From: Pseudomonas putida
Lineage (GTDB): Bacteria > Pseudomonadota > Gammaproteobacteria > Pseudomonadales > Pseudomonadaceae
Length of the DNA stretch: 64,000 nucleotides
Assembly (NCBI RefSeq): GCF_001976065.1
Contig: NZ_MNAH01000006.1
Location: 248,001 to 312,000 of the forward strand
Reading direction: 5' to 3'
Below are positions 1 through 8,725 of the stretch, one piece after another. Numbering within the stretch: position 1 is the first letter of the stretch; every line of letters begins with the position of its first letter. The translations under genes were made by a program, and so were the position numbers. The notes below the pieces were generated by a model. The model had not been told where the DNA came from. It did not search any database and worked only from the letters and a program-made list of their open reading frames with translations.

Positions 1-1797
1 CTCATCGAGCAGCAACGGAAAGCGGGTGATCTGTTCGGCAATCCACGGGCTCGCCGCGCACAAGGTCAGCAAGCGTCGCAGTGCGCCGGGATTTTCCGTC
101 AACAGCACCAGATAGGCAGAACGGCGCGCCACGGCTTCAACCAGTGGCAATACCCGCTCCAGCACCAGATCCGGGTTGGCATGCTCTACAGCCTGAGCCA
201 GCAAGCGCGGGATAAAGGCATCGAGGCGTTCACGCCCCAGACGCTGCATGGCGCGCAACTGCGGGCTGCCGCGCAAGCTGGCCAACGCCTTCAACGCTTT
301 ACTGGCATCGGCGAAGCCGCCCTCCTGCAACTGACGGCAGGCGGCTTCTTCATCCTGGGCTTCCTCCCACAACGGCAGCCATTCACCGCCCACCACGACT
401 TCGCTTTCGGCACCCTGCTCCTCGTCGGGATCGGCGATCACCTGGCCGAAATGCCAGGCCACCCGGCCACGCCAGTACATCAATTGCTCATGGAACGCCG
501 ACCAGTCGGCAAAGCCCAGCATGAAGGCGATGCGCGCCTGGTCCTGGGCGCCGTCGGGCAGCATTTGCGTCTGGCGATCGGCAATCGCCTGGATCGCATG
601 CTCGGTGTATCTCAGGAACTCGTAACCTTCGCGCAGTTCATTGATCACCGCTGGCGGCAGGTACCCTTGACCTTCCAGCGTACTCAGCACTTTTAATAGT
701 GGGCGCTGCTGCAGGCTCAGGTCTCGACCGCCATGAATCAGCTGGAAGGCCTGGGCAATGAACTCCACCTCGCGGATGCCGCCGGAGCCAAGCTTGATAT
801 TGTCCGCCATGCCCTTGCGCCGCACTTCCTGCTGGATGAGCTGCTTCATGGTGCGCAGCGCTTCGATGGCGGAAAAGTCCAGATAGCGTCGGTATACGAA
901 GGGTCGCAACATCTCTTGCAGTTGCGCACCGGCCACTTGATCGCCAGCCACCACTCGTGACTTGATCATCGCGTAGCGCTCCCAGTCGCGCCCCTGGTCC
1001 TGGTAGTACTGCTCCAGCGCATTGAAACTCAGTACCAGCGCACCCGACGAACCATAAGGGCGCAGGCGCATGTCGACGCGAAACACGAAGCCGTCGACGG
1101 TCATCGGGTCCAGGGCCTTGATCAGGCGCTGGCCGAGACGAATGAAAAACTCCTGGTTATCCAGTGGGCGCTTGACCCCGACGGTTTCACCGCCTTCGGG
1201 GTAGGCAAAGATCAAGTCGATGTCCGACGACAGATTCAGTTCCACCGCACCCAGCTTGCCCATGCCGAGCACCACCATCTGCTGCGGCTCGCCGCTGCGC
1301 CGGCCGGTGGGTACGCCGAACTGCTGGCAATGCCGGGCGTACAGCCACTGATAGGCCAGGTCGATGCTCGCATCGGCCATGTCCGAGAGGTCGCGACAAG
1401 TCTGCACCAGATCGGCTTGGCGGGTTAGGTCGCGCCAGATGATCCGCACCTGATGACGCGCACGTTGACGACGCAACGCCCGTGCGAGTTGATCGTCTGT
1501 TTCGGCGGCGTCCACGGCGGCGCCAATCTGCGCGCGCATCTCGCCAGGGGCGAAGCTGCGGTCGAGTTCACCGGACTGCACCAGCGCCAGCAACAGAAGG
1601 GGGTCACGCACACTTTGTTCGGTGACGAAGTCGCTGGCAGCGGTGACGCGAGCGAATTGCGCCCAGCGTTCAGGGGGCCAGGCGCTCAGCCCATGGTCAT
1701 CGTCCAGGGCGCTGACCGCGGTACGGAACGACTGCTCGGCACGGGTGACAAACGGCAAGAGAATGGCGGGCAGGTCGGCAAGCGGAGGCAGGCTCAT
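1..1797 (-). CDS. glnE: Bifunctional glutamine synthetase adenylyltransferase/deadenylase, N-terminal part
   Basis: GlnE adds or removes AMP on glutamine synthetase in response to PII, setting nitrogen assimilation. The ATG at 1795-1797 opens a reading frame that runs off the left edge, giving 599 residues of a family usually near 980. Visible are GMGKLG followed by ELNLSSDIDLIF with the metal-binding pair D192/D194 of the first nucleotidyltransferase domain, and the GGIREVEF segment further on. In this family the N-terminal half carries the deadenylase activity, so the second transferase domain lies outside the window. It is divergent from aceE across 383 bp, the order found in other Pseudomonas. 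Identity is from motif and context recognition. Confidence 0.95.
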   Translation of the reverse strand, partial: MSLPPLADLPAILLPFVTRAEQSFRTAVSALDDDHGLSAWPPERWAQFARVTAASDFVTEQSVRDPLLLLALVQSGELDRSFAPGEMRAQIGAAVDAAETDDQLARALRRQRARHQVRIIWRDLTRQADLVQTCRDLSDMADASIDLAYQWLYARHCQQFGVPTGRRSGEPQQMVVLGMGKLGAVELNLSSDIDLIFAYPEGGETVGVKRPLDNQEFFIRLGQRLIKALDPMTVDGFVFRVDMRLRPYGSSGALVLSFNALEQYYQDQGRDWERYAMIKSRVVAGDQVAGAQLQEMLRPFVYRRYLDFSAIEALRTMKQLIQQEVRRKGMADNIKLGSGGIREVEFIAQAFQLIHGGRDLSLQQRPLLKVLSTLEGQGYLPPAVINELREGYEFLRYTEHAIQAIADRQTQMLPDGAQDQARIAFMLGFADWSAFHEQLMYWRGRVAWHFGQVIADPDEEQGAESEVVVGGEWLPLWEEAQDEEAACRQLQEGGFADASKALKALASLRGSPQLRAMQRLGRERLDAFIPRLLAQAVEHANPDLVLERVLPLVEAVARRSAYLVLLTENPGALRRLLTLCAASPWIAEQITRFPLLLDE

Positions 1798-2003
1798 GGT
1801 CTATCCTTGATCGGCGTGTGACGGGCTGCATGTAGTGAATCTCGCAAACCCACTACCTGAAGGAGTGTCGAACAAAAGTTAGAAATAGCTGAAAATTCTT
1901 TTTTATTGGCAGCCAGCATCAAGCTTTCACCTTTTTCGGTTGGCAAAAGACCAACCTTAACGATTATTCTCACAACGCAGCCGGGGGCCACAAGCCGCTC
2001 ATC

Positions 2004-2070
2004 TGTAGTTTTACTACTCGTATATACATTAGCAAGGCTGAAATGCCGGATGATTTGTAGTAAAACTACA
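2004..2070. promoter_or_regulatory. Two HexR-like 15-bp palindromes upstream of aceE
   Basis: TGTAGTTTTACTACT (2004-2018) and TGTAGTAAAACTACA (2056-2070) share TGTAGT-N3-ACTAC(A/T). The second is a perfect 6-3-6 dyad, and 13 bp of one is the exact inverse of the other. Their centres are 52 bp apart, about five helical turns, which suits two dimers on one face. The pattern resembles the palindrome bound by HexR, the regulator of central carbon genes in gammaproteobacteria; that assignment is from memory and is inference. The rest of the 383-bp glnE-aceE gap (1798-2180) holds an AT-rich stretch likely to contain the aceE promoter and an SD-like GGAG at 2172-2175; I see no gene in it. Confidence 0.6.
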
Positions 2071-2180
2071 CACCGCCGGAACAACCTATCGGCAATCCAA
2101 GAATTCATAACGTCTGCCCACAAGGCCAGTCGCTAACTCAGGCAACCGATTCTGGTAGCCTTTCCGCCCTGGAGCAAGCC

Positions 2181-4826
2181 ATGCAAGACCTCGATCCCGT
2201 CGAAACCCAGGAATGGCTGGACGCCCTGGAATCGGTTCTCGACAAAGAAGGCGAAGACCGTGCTCACTATCTGATGACCCGTATGGGTGAACTCGCGACC
2301 CGCAGCGGTTCGCAGTTGCCTTACGCCATCACCACGCCTTACCGCAACACCATCCCGGTAACCCACGAAGCACGCATGCCTGGCGACCTGTTCATGGAAC
2401 GCCGCATTCGCTCGCTGGTACGCTGGAACGCGATGGCCATGGTAATGCGTACGAACCTGAAAGATTCTGACCTCGGCGGTCACATCTCCAGCTTCGCTTC
2501 CAGTGCGACCCTGTATGACATCGGCTTCAACTACTTCTTCCAGGCCCCGACCGACGAACACGGCGGTGACCTGATCTACTTCCAGGGCCACACCTCGCCA
2601 GGCGTTTATGCCCGTGCGTTCATGGAAGGCCGCATCAGCGAAGAACAGATGAACAACTTCCGCCAGGAAGTCGACGGCCAGGGCTTGTCGTCCTATCCGC
2701 ACCCTTGGCTGATGCCTGACTTCTGGCAGTTCCCGACGGTATCCATGGGTCTGGGCCCGATCCAGGCGATCTACCAGGCGCGCTTCATGAAGTACCTGGA
2801 AGCCCGTGGCTTCATTCCTGCCGGCAAGCAGAAAGTCTGGTGCTTCCTGGGCGACGGCGAGTGCGACGAGCCGGAATCCCTGGGCGCGATCTCCCTGGCT
2901 GGCCGCGAGAAGCTGGACAACCTGATCTTCGTCATCAACTGCAACCTGCAGCGCCTCGATGGCCCGGTTCGCGGCAACGGCAAGATCATCCAGGAACTCG
3001 AAGGCGTATTCCGCGGTGCCCAGTGGAACGTGACCAAAGTTATCTGGGGCCGTTTCTGGGACCCACTGCTGGCCAAGGACGTCGACGGCATCCTGCAACG
3101 CCGCATGGACGAAGTCATCGACGGCGAGTACCAGAACTACAAAGCCAAAGACGGCGCGTTCGTGCGTGAACACTTCTTCAACACGCCAGAACTCAAGGCG
3201 ATGGTCGAAGACCTGTCCGACGACGAAATCTGGAAACTCAACCGTGGCGGCCATGACCCGTACAAGGTCTATGCGGCTTACCACGAAGCGGTCAACCACA
3301 AAGAACAGCCGACTGTCATCCTGGCCAAGACCATCAAGGGTTATGGCACCGGTGCCGGCGAAGCGAAAAACACTGCGCACAACACCAAGAAAGTCGATGT
3401 CGACAGCCTGAAGTTGTTCCGTGATCGTTTCGACATCCCTGTAAAAGACGAAGAACTGGAAAACCTGCCGTTCTTCAAGCCGGAGCCAAACAGCGCCGAA
3501 GCCCGCTACCTGAGCGAGCGCCGCACTGCACTGGGCGGTTTCGTGCCACAGCGCCGCGCACAAAGCTTCAGCGTTCCGACTCCGCCACTGGATACCCTCA
3601 AGGCCATCCTCGACGGTTCGGGCGATCGTGAAATCTCCACCACCATGGCGTTCGTGCGCATCCTCGCGCAACTGGTCAAGGACAAGGAAATCGGTCCGCG
3701 CATCGTGCCGATCATCCCGGACGAAGCCCGTACCTTCGGTATGGAAGGCATGTTCCGTCAGTTGGGCATCTACTCGTCCGTCGGCCAGCTCTACGAGCCA
3801 GTCGATAAAGACCAGGTGATGTTCTACAAGGAAGACAAGAAGGGCCAGATCCTCGAAGAAGGCATCAACGAAGCGGGCGCCATGAGCTCCTTCATCGCTG
3901 CCGGTACTTCGTACTCCAGCCACAACCAGCCAATGCTGCCGTTCTACATCTTCTACTCGATGTTCGGCTTCCAGCGTATCGGCGACCTGGCCTGGGCCGC
4001 TGGCGACAGCCGTACCCGTGGCTTCCTGATCGGCGGCACCGCCGGCCGTACCACCCTGAACGGTGAAGGCCTGCAACACGAAGACGGTCACAGCCACCTG
4101 CTGGCCGCGACCATCCCGAACTGCCGCACCTACGATCCAACCTACGGCTACGAGCTGGCGGTGATCATTCAGGACGGCATGAAGAAGATGACCGAAGAGC
4201 AACAGGACGTCTTCTACTACATCACCGTGATGAACGAATCGTACCAGCAGCCAGCCATGCCAGCCGGTGCCGAAGAAGGCATCAAGAAGGGCATGTACCT
4301 GCTGGAAGAAGACAACCGCGAAGCGGCGCACCACGTCCAGCTGATGGGCTCCGGCACCATCCTGCGTGAAGTCCGTGAAGCAGCGAAGATCCTGCGTGAA
4401 GAGTTCAACGTCGGCGCCGACGTGTGGAGCGTTACCAGCTTCAACGAACTGCGTCGCGACGGCCTGGCCGTTGAGCGCACCAACCGTCTGCACCCGGGCC
4501 AGAAGCCTAAGCTGAGCTATGTGGAAGAGTGCCTGAACGGCCGTAAAGGTCCGGTCATCGCCTCTACCGACTACATGAAACTGTTCGCCGAGCAGATCCG
4601 TCAGTGGGTACCGTCCAAGGAATTCAAAGTCCTGGGCACCGACGGTTTTGGCCGCAGCGACAGCCGCAAGAAACTGCGTCATTTCTTCGAAGTCGACCGT
4701 CATTTCGTGGTGTTGGCAGCCCTGGAAGCACTGGCTGACCGTGGTGACATCGAACCTAAGGTCGTGGCTGAAGCCATTGCCAAGTTCGGTATCAACCCGG
4801 AAAAACTCAACCCACTGGACTGCTGA
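2181..4826 (+). CDS. aceE: Pyruvate dehydrogenase E1 component (homodimeric)
   Basis: E1 decarboxylates pyruvate with thiamine diphosphate and passes the acetyl group to lipoyl arms of AceF, in the cytoplasmic pyruvate dehydrogenase complex. The product is 881 residues, matching the 880-890 usual for the single-chain gammaproteobacterial E1. The cofactor motif starts at G224-D225-G226 (LGDGECDEPES) and continues through VINCNLQRLDG about 30 residues later. The ATG at 2181 follows GGAG with good spacing and gives the typical MQDLDPVETQEWLDALE start. aceF begins 12 bp downstream, so the two form one transcript. The two palindromes at 2004-2070 are the likely control region. Confidence 0.97.
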   Translation: MQDLDPVETQEWLDALESVLDKEGEDRAHYLMTRMGELATRSGSQLPYAITTPYRNTIPVTHEARMPGDLFMERRIRSLVRWNAMAMVMRTNLKDSDLGGHISSFASSATLYDIGFNYFFQAPTDEHGGDLIYFQGHTSPGVYARAFMEGRISEEQMNNFRQEVDGQGLSSYPHPWLMPDFWQFPTVSMGLGPIQAIYQARFMKYLEARGFIPAGKQKVWCFLGDGECDEPESLGAISLAGREKLDNLIFVINCNLQRLDGPVRGNGKIIQELEGVFRGAQWNVTKVIWGRFWDPLLAKDVDGILQRRMDEVIDGEYQNYKAKDGAFVREHFFNTPELKAMVEDLSDDEIWKLNRGGHDPYKVYAAYHEAVNHKEQPTVILAKTIKGYGTGAGEAKNTAHNTKKVDVDSLKLFRDRFDIPVKDEELENLPFFKPEPNSAEARYLSERRTALGGFVPQRRAQSFSVPTPPLDTLKAILDGSGDREISTTMAFVRILAQLVKDKEIGPRIVPIIPDEARTFGMEGMFRQLGIYSSVGQLYEPVDKDQVMFYKEDKKGQILEEGINEAGAMSSFIAAGTSYSSHNQPMLPFYIFYSMFGFQRIGDLAWAAGDSRTRGFLIGGTAGRTTLNGEGLQHEDGHSHLLAATIPNCRTYDPTYGYELAVIIQDGMKKMTEEQQDVFYYITVMNESYQQPAMPAGAEEGIKKGMYLLEEDNREAAHHVQLMGSGTILREVREAAKILREEFNVGADVWSVTSFNELRRDGLAVERTNRLHPGQKPKLSYVEECLNGRKGPVIASTDYMKLFAEQIRQWVPSKEFKVLGTDGFGRSDSRKKLRHFFEVDRHFVVLAALEALADRGDIEPKVVAEAIAKFGINPEKLNPLDC

Positions 4827-4837
4827 GGAGAGATTCT

Positions 4838-6805
4838 GTGAGCGAACTCATTCGCGTACCTGACATCGGCAGCGGTGAAGGTGAAGTAATTGAACTGTTT
4901 GTGAAGGTCGGCGACCGCATCGAAGCCGAGCAGAGCATCCTGACGCTGGAATCGGACAAGGCGAGCATGGAAGTGCCTGCGCCGAAGGCCGGTATCGTCA
5001 AGAGCCTGAAAGTGAAGCTGGGCGATCGCCTGAAAGAAGGCGACGAGTTGCTGGAGCTGGAAGTCGAAGGTGCCGCTGCTGCGGCGCCCGCGGCTGCCGC
5101 TGCGCCTGCTGCAAAAGCAGAAGAGAAACCGGCCGCTGCCCCAGCGCCGGCCGCTCCTGCTGCTGCGCCTGCTGCCGCTTCGGTTCAGCAAGTGCACGTG
5201 CCGGACATCGGTTCGTCGGGCAAGGCCCAGATCATCGAGATCCAGGTCAAGGTCGGCGACACCGTCACGGCTGACCAGTCGCTGATCACCCTGGAATCCG
5301 ACAAGGCCAGCATGGAAATCCCGTCGCCTGCCGCTGGCGTGGTCAAGGCCATCAGCGTCAAGCTCAACGACGAAGTCGGCACCGGCGACCTGATCCTGGA
5401 CCTGGAAGTAGCAGGTGCTGCGGCACCGGCTGCTGCCGCTGCGCCTGCTCAAGCTGCTGCTCCTGCCGCCGCTGCTCCGGCACAGGCCGCTGCGCCTGCT
5501 GCACCGGTAGCCGACAGCGTCCAGGACATCCACGTACCGGACATCGGTTCGGCGGGCAAGGCCAAGATCATCGAAGTCCTGGTCAAGGCCGGCGACAGCG
5601 TTGAAGCCGACCAGTCGCTGATCACCCTGGAATCCGACAAGGCAAGCATGGAGATTCCATCGCCTGCCGCTGGCGTGGTGGAAAGCATCTCCGTCAAGCT
5701 GGACGACGAAGTCGGTACCGGCGACCTGATCCTCAAGCTGAAAGTCAAAGGTGCTGCCCCGGCCGCTGCTCCGGCACCAGCCGCTGCCGCTGCCGCGCCG
5801 AGCGCTGCTGCGCCAGCCGCTGCTGCTCCTGCTGCCGCCGCTCCTGCGGCTGCCGCACCGGTTGCCGCTCCAGCCCGGCCTGGCGCCAAGGTTCACGCCG
5901 GCCCTGCCGTGCGTCAACTGGCCCGCGAATTCGGTGTCGAGCTGAGCGCCGTTGGCGCCAGCGGTCCGCACGGTCGCATCCTGAAAGAAGACGTGCAGGT
6001 TTACGTCAAAGCCATGATGCAGAAGGCCAAGGAAGCACCGGCCGCTGCTGCTGGCGCCACCGGTGGCGCGGGCATCCCGCCGATTCCGGTCGTGGACTTC
6101 AGCCGCTTCGGTGAAATCGAAGAAGTGCCGATGACCCGCCTGATGCAGGTCGGCGCCGCCAACCTGCACCGCAGCTGGCTGAACGTGCCGCACGTGACGC
6201 AATTCGACTCGGCGGATATCACCGAGCTGGAAGCGTTCCGTACCGCCCAGAAAGCCGTTGCAGAGAAGGCCGGCGTCAAGCTGACCATCCTGCCGTTGTT
6301 GCTCAAGTCCTGCGCGCACCTGCTCAAGGAACTGCCGGACTTCAACAGCTCGCTGGCACCAAGCGGCAAGGCGATCATCCGCAAGAAATACGTGAACATC
6401 GGCTTCGCCGTCGACACTCCGGATGGCCTGCTGGTACCGGTCATCAAGAACGTCGACCAGAAGAGCCTGCTGCAACTGGCTGCCGAAGCGGCTTCCCTGG
6501 CTGAAAAAGCCCGGACCAAAAAGCTCTCGTCGGACGAGATGCAAGGCGCCTGCTTCACCATTTCCAGCCTCGGCCACATTGGCGGCACCGGCTTCACGCC
6601 GATCGTCAACGCGCCGGAAGTGGCGATCCTCGGTGTTTCCAAGGCAACCATCCAGCCAGTCTGGGACGGCAAAGCCTTCCAGCCGAAACTGATGCTGCCA
6701 CTGTCGCTGTCCTACGATCACCGCGTGATCAATGGCGCCGCTGCTGCACGCTTCACCAAGCGCCTGAGCGACCTGCTGGCGGACATCCGCACCATCCTGC
6801 TGTAA
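4838..6805 (+). CDS. aceF: Dihydrolipoamide acetyltransferase (pyruvate dehydrogenase E2)
   Basis: E2 is the core of the pyruvate dehydrogenase complex and transfers acetyl from lipoate to CoA. The 655-residue protein starts with GTG at 4838 behind GAGGAG. It has three lipoyl domains, each with ESDKASME; the first lipoyl lysine is K41. They are joined by long Ala/Pro linkers, then comes a peripheral-subunit-binding domain (VRQLAREFGVEL...GPHGRI) and the catalytic domain ending in YDHRVING with H628. Lipoyl repeats 2 and 3 are nearly identical at DNA level, which suggests recent duplication or gene conversion. Three lipoyl domains match the E. coli type; many Pseudomonas AceF have fewer. Confidence 0.97.
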   Translation: MSELIRVPDIGSGEGEVIELFVKVGDRIEAEQSILTLESDKASMEVPAPKAGIVKSLKVKLGDRLKEGDELLELEVEGAAAAAPAAAAAPAAKAEEKPAAAPAPAAPAAAPAAASVQQVHVPDIGSSGKAQIIEIQVKVGDTVTADQSLITLESDKASMEIPSPAAGVVKAISVKLNDEVGTGDLILDLEVAGAAAPAAAAAPAQAAAPAAAAPAQAAAPAAPVADSVQDIHVPDIGSAGKAKIIEVLVKAGDSVEADQSLITLESDKASMEIPSPAAGVVESISVKLDDEVGTGDLILKLKVKGAAPAAAPAPAAAAAAPSAAAPAAAAPAAAAPAAAAPVAAPARPGAKVHAGPAVRQLAREFGVELSAVGASGPHGRILKEDVQVYVKAMMQKAKEAPAAAAGATGGAGIPPIPVVDFSRFGEIEEVPMTRLMQVGAANLHRSWLNVPHVTQFDSADITELEAFRTAQKAVAEKAGVKLTILPLLLKSCAHLLKELPDFNSSLAPSGKAIIRKKYVNIGFAVDTPDGLLVPVIKNVDQKSLLQLAAEAASLAEKARTKKLSSDEMQGACFTISSLGHIGGTGFTPIVNAPEVAILGVSKATIQPVWDGKAFQPKLMLPLSLSYDHRVINGAAAARFTKRLSDLLADIRTILL

Positions 6806-6813
6806 CACCGGCC

Positions 6814-6904
6814 GGCCCTCCTTCACTGGAGGGCCTGTCGCGTTTCACGTTTTCCGAGCGCCACGCTCGTACCTCAACCCCGCCAATTTGGCGGGGCTTT
6901 TTTT
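6814..6904 (+). terminator. Terminator region after aceEF
   Basis: Two hairpins follow aceF. The first is GGCCCTCC/GGAGGGCC (6814-6821 with 6828-6835) and lacks a T-run. The second, CCCCGCC/GGCGGGG (6878-6884 with 6890-6896) with a 5-nt loop, is followed by seven T at 6898-6904 and is a classic intrinsic terminator for the aceEF transcript. Confidence 0.9.
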
Positions 6905-7067
6905 GCCCGGCGTTTTACCCCAATAGATCACTTCCTACATTTGTGGCTGATATCCCCCACAAGTCGAATCCGTTTCTGCCCGGTATTTTTCAAGGCCAAA
7001 TAACTAGCCTGCTTGCACGGCCGTTCAAAGCCGATTGCGCCTTAATACAAACCGAATGGATTCGAAC

Positions 7068-8462
7068 ATGTTCAAACCAACAGTCGGGCCGATCATTGGC
7101 CACACCACAACTAACCATGCACGTATCTTTTTGCGAGGAGAAGCCAACAAAGACGCCCGTGCATTTGCCGGCATTCGCTATCGGCGACTGGGTGAAGAGG
7201 ACTGGTCAACCGGAATTTTTGCTGAACTTGAGAGAGCCCGTGACATGTCTGCCGTCCTGGTTCTCAATGACCTTGCGGCCGACACCGTGCATGAATATCA
7301 GGCCGGCTGGTTCAATCCGATGAACCCTGTGCACTTTGTCGATACACCCCAGGCGCTGCCCTTGCAGTGGCCGGGACAGATCCATCGCCTGCGCACCCGC
7401 TCAAGCCAGGCGACACAACCGAAGGCCTATGTCGTGGGCTCTTGCCGGTATCTGCGACTCACCGCTGGCATAGCGGCAGACCCGCATCTGGGCGACAGGA
7501 TGTTCGCGACAATATCAAGACTGGTCGAACAGGCCGATCCACCTGTCAGCGCCATGTTGATGACCGGTGACCAGATCTATGTCGATGATTTGAACCTCAT
7601 TGCCCCGGACCGCGAACTCAAGGATATTCTTCACAAGTATCGCGTGGCCTTTTCACAGCCACACATTGCCAAGTTAATGTCAGCCCTGCCAACTTATATG
7701 ATCCTCGATGATCATGAGATCGAAGACAATTGGCCGGCCAACAGAAGCAAGTCCGATGACTGTCTATATGCTAATGCGATAAATGCTTATGAGTTGTACC
7801 AGGCCAGCCATGGCCCGGCGCACGAACTCAGCGCCGATGGGCAAATCAACAGGAAGCTCGACAAATACTGGTACCTGTTCACCGACGGCGATATCGAGTG
7901 GTTTGTCAGCGACACCCGCACCCGACGCAATCTTGCGCCCAGCGACCGACGCATCCTCGATATCGAACAGGAACAGGCCCTGTGCACATGGCTGATCAAC
8001 AGTTCGGCGCGGGTTAAATTCGTGGTCACCAGCGTGATGTTCTACCCCGACAGCAAACGCCCGGACAATGACGCCTGGCAGGGCTTTCCCGAACAACGGC
8101 TACGGCTGCTGGAAACGATTCGCGCACACGCGGTCAAGAATGTCTTCTTCGTTTCAGGCGACGTGCACGGCTCAATGACCAGCCGGCTGAGCCACAGCAT
8201 GGACCCGAGATTCGACGTGCATACCATCGTCTCCTCGCCCCTGTGCAACAGTAAACTGTTGCCCTATGCCAAGGCCTCCACCTTCATCCTCGATCAACCC
8301 CTGGCCCGAACCGCGGCGGGGGATTACCGACACGAATTGACCAGCGAGGTGATCAGCCAGGATAACTTCGCGCACCTGGTCGTCGATTCGGAACGTGTTC
8401 ATGTGCGTTATCACGACAGGGATGGCAACCTTTTGCAATCGATCGCCATCACGCTGCATTAA
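7068..8462 (+). CDS. PhoD-like metallophosphatase / alkaline phosphatase D family protein
   Basis: A hydrolase of the PhoD-like metallophosphatase superfamily. Visible motifs are VGSCRY, MTGDQIYVDD, ILDDHEIEDNW and VSGDVHGS, which supply the metal ligands of this fold. The ATG at 7068 gives 464 residues (MFKPTVGPIIG) with GGA eight bases upstream; an in-frame ATG at 7056 and a TTG at 7035 are less supported. I see neither a Tat nor a Sec signal, so unlike classical PhoD it looks cytoplasmic and its substrate is unknown. It stands alone between the aceF terminator and a REP palindrome. The family call is solid; substrate and physiological role cannot be read here. Confidence 0.8.
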   Translation: MFKPTVGPIIGHTTTNHARIFLRGEANKDARAFAGIRYRRLGEEDWSTGIFAELERARDMSAVLVLNDLAADTVHEYQAGWFNPMNPVHFVDTPQALPLQWPGQIHRLRTRSSQATQPKAYVVGSCRYLRLTAGIAADPHLGDRMFATISRLVEQADPPVSAMLMTGDQIYVDDLNLIAPDRELKDILHKYRVAFSQPHIAKLMSALPTYMILDDHEIEDNWPANRSKSDDCLYANAINAYELYQASHGPAHELSADGQINRKLDKYWYLFTDGDIEWFVSDTRTRRNLAPSDRRILDIEQEQALCTWLINSSARVKFVVTSVMFYPDSKRPDNDAWQGFPEQRLRLLETIRAHAVKNVFFVSGDVHGSMTSRLSHSMDPRFDVHTIVSSPLCNSKLLPYAKASTFILDQPLARTAAGDYRHELTSEVISQDNFAHLVVDSERVHVRYHDRDGNLLQSIAITLH

Positions 8463-8465
8463 AAG

Positions 8466-8543
8466 CAAAGATCGCAGCCTGCGGCAGCCTCCTGCGGGTG
8501 TGCATCAACCCCTGTAGAGGCTGCCGCAGGCTGCGATCTTTTC
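8466..8543. repeat. REP palindrome
   Basis: Inverted copies of AAAGATCGCAGCCTGCGGCA (8467 onward) and its complement (ending about 8542) are separated by a short spacer. This is a Pseudomonas REP pair that could fold into a long hairpin and may stop transcription after the phosphatase gene. The remaining 180 bp to dipA shows no clear feature beyond promoter space. Confidence 0.85.
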
Positions 8544-8725
8544 GCCTCAATACAATCTTTCAGTCGAGTGCTGGAGAAATCGTCCCTGCTGCCGACATAT
8601 TCTTATAGCACTTGGCCTTCATGTCTCTTGTCAGTCAGTGTCGCAATGATGCAACCTTGCCGCACGCAATAGTAAAGAGGGCGAGAGCCCGGCGCGATCA
8701 GCATATTCGAAGCGAGTTTCCCTCC

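Noticed and set aside
1794..2123. 109-codon minus-strand frame between glnE and aceE
   Set aside because: It covers the operator palindromes and promoter region, has no ribosome-binding site, and its protein resembles nothing known.
2133..4703. 856-codon open frame on the minus strand opposite aceE, and similar long frames opposite aceF, putA and mscK
   Set aside because: They are shadows caused by high third-position GC of real genes. Their translations match no family and the plus-strand genes are certain.
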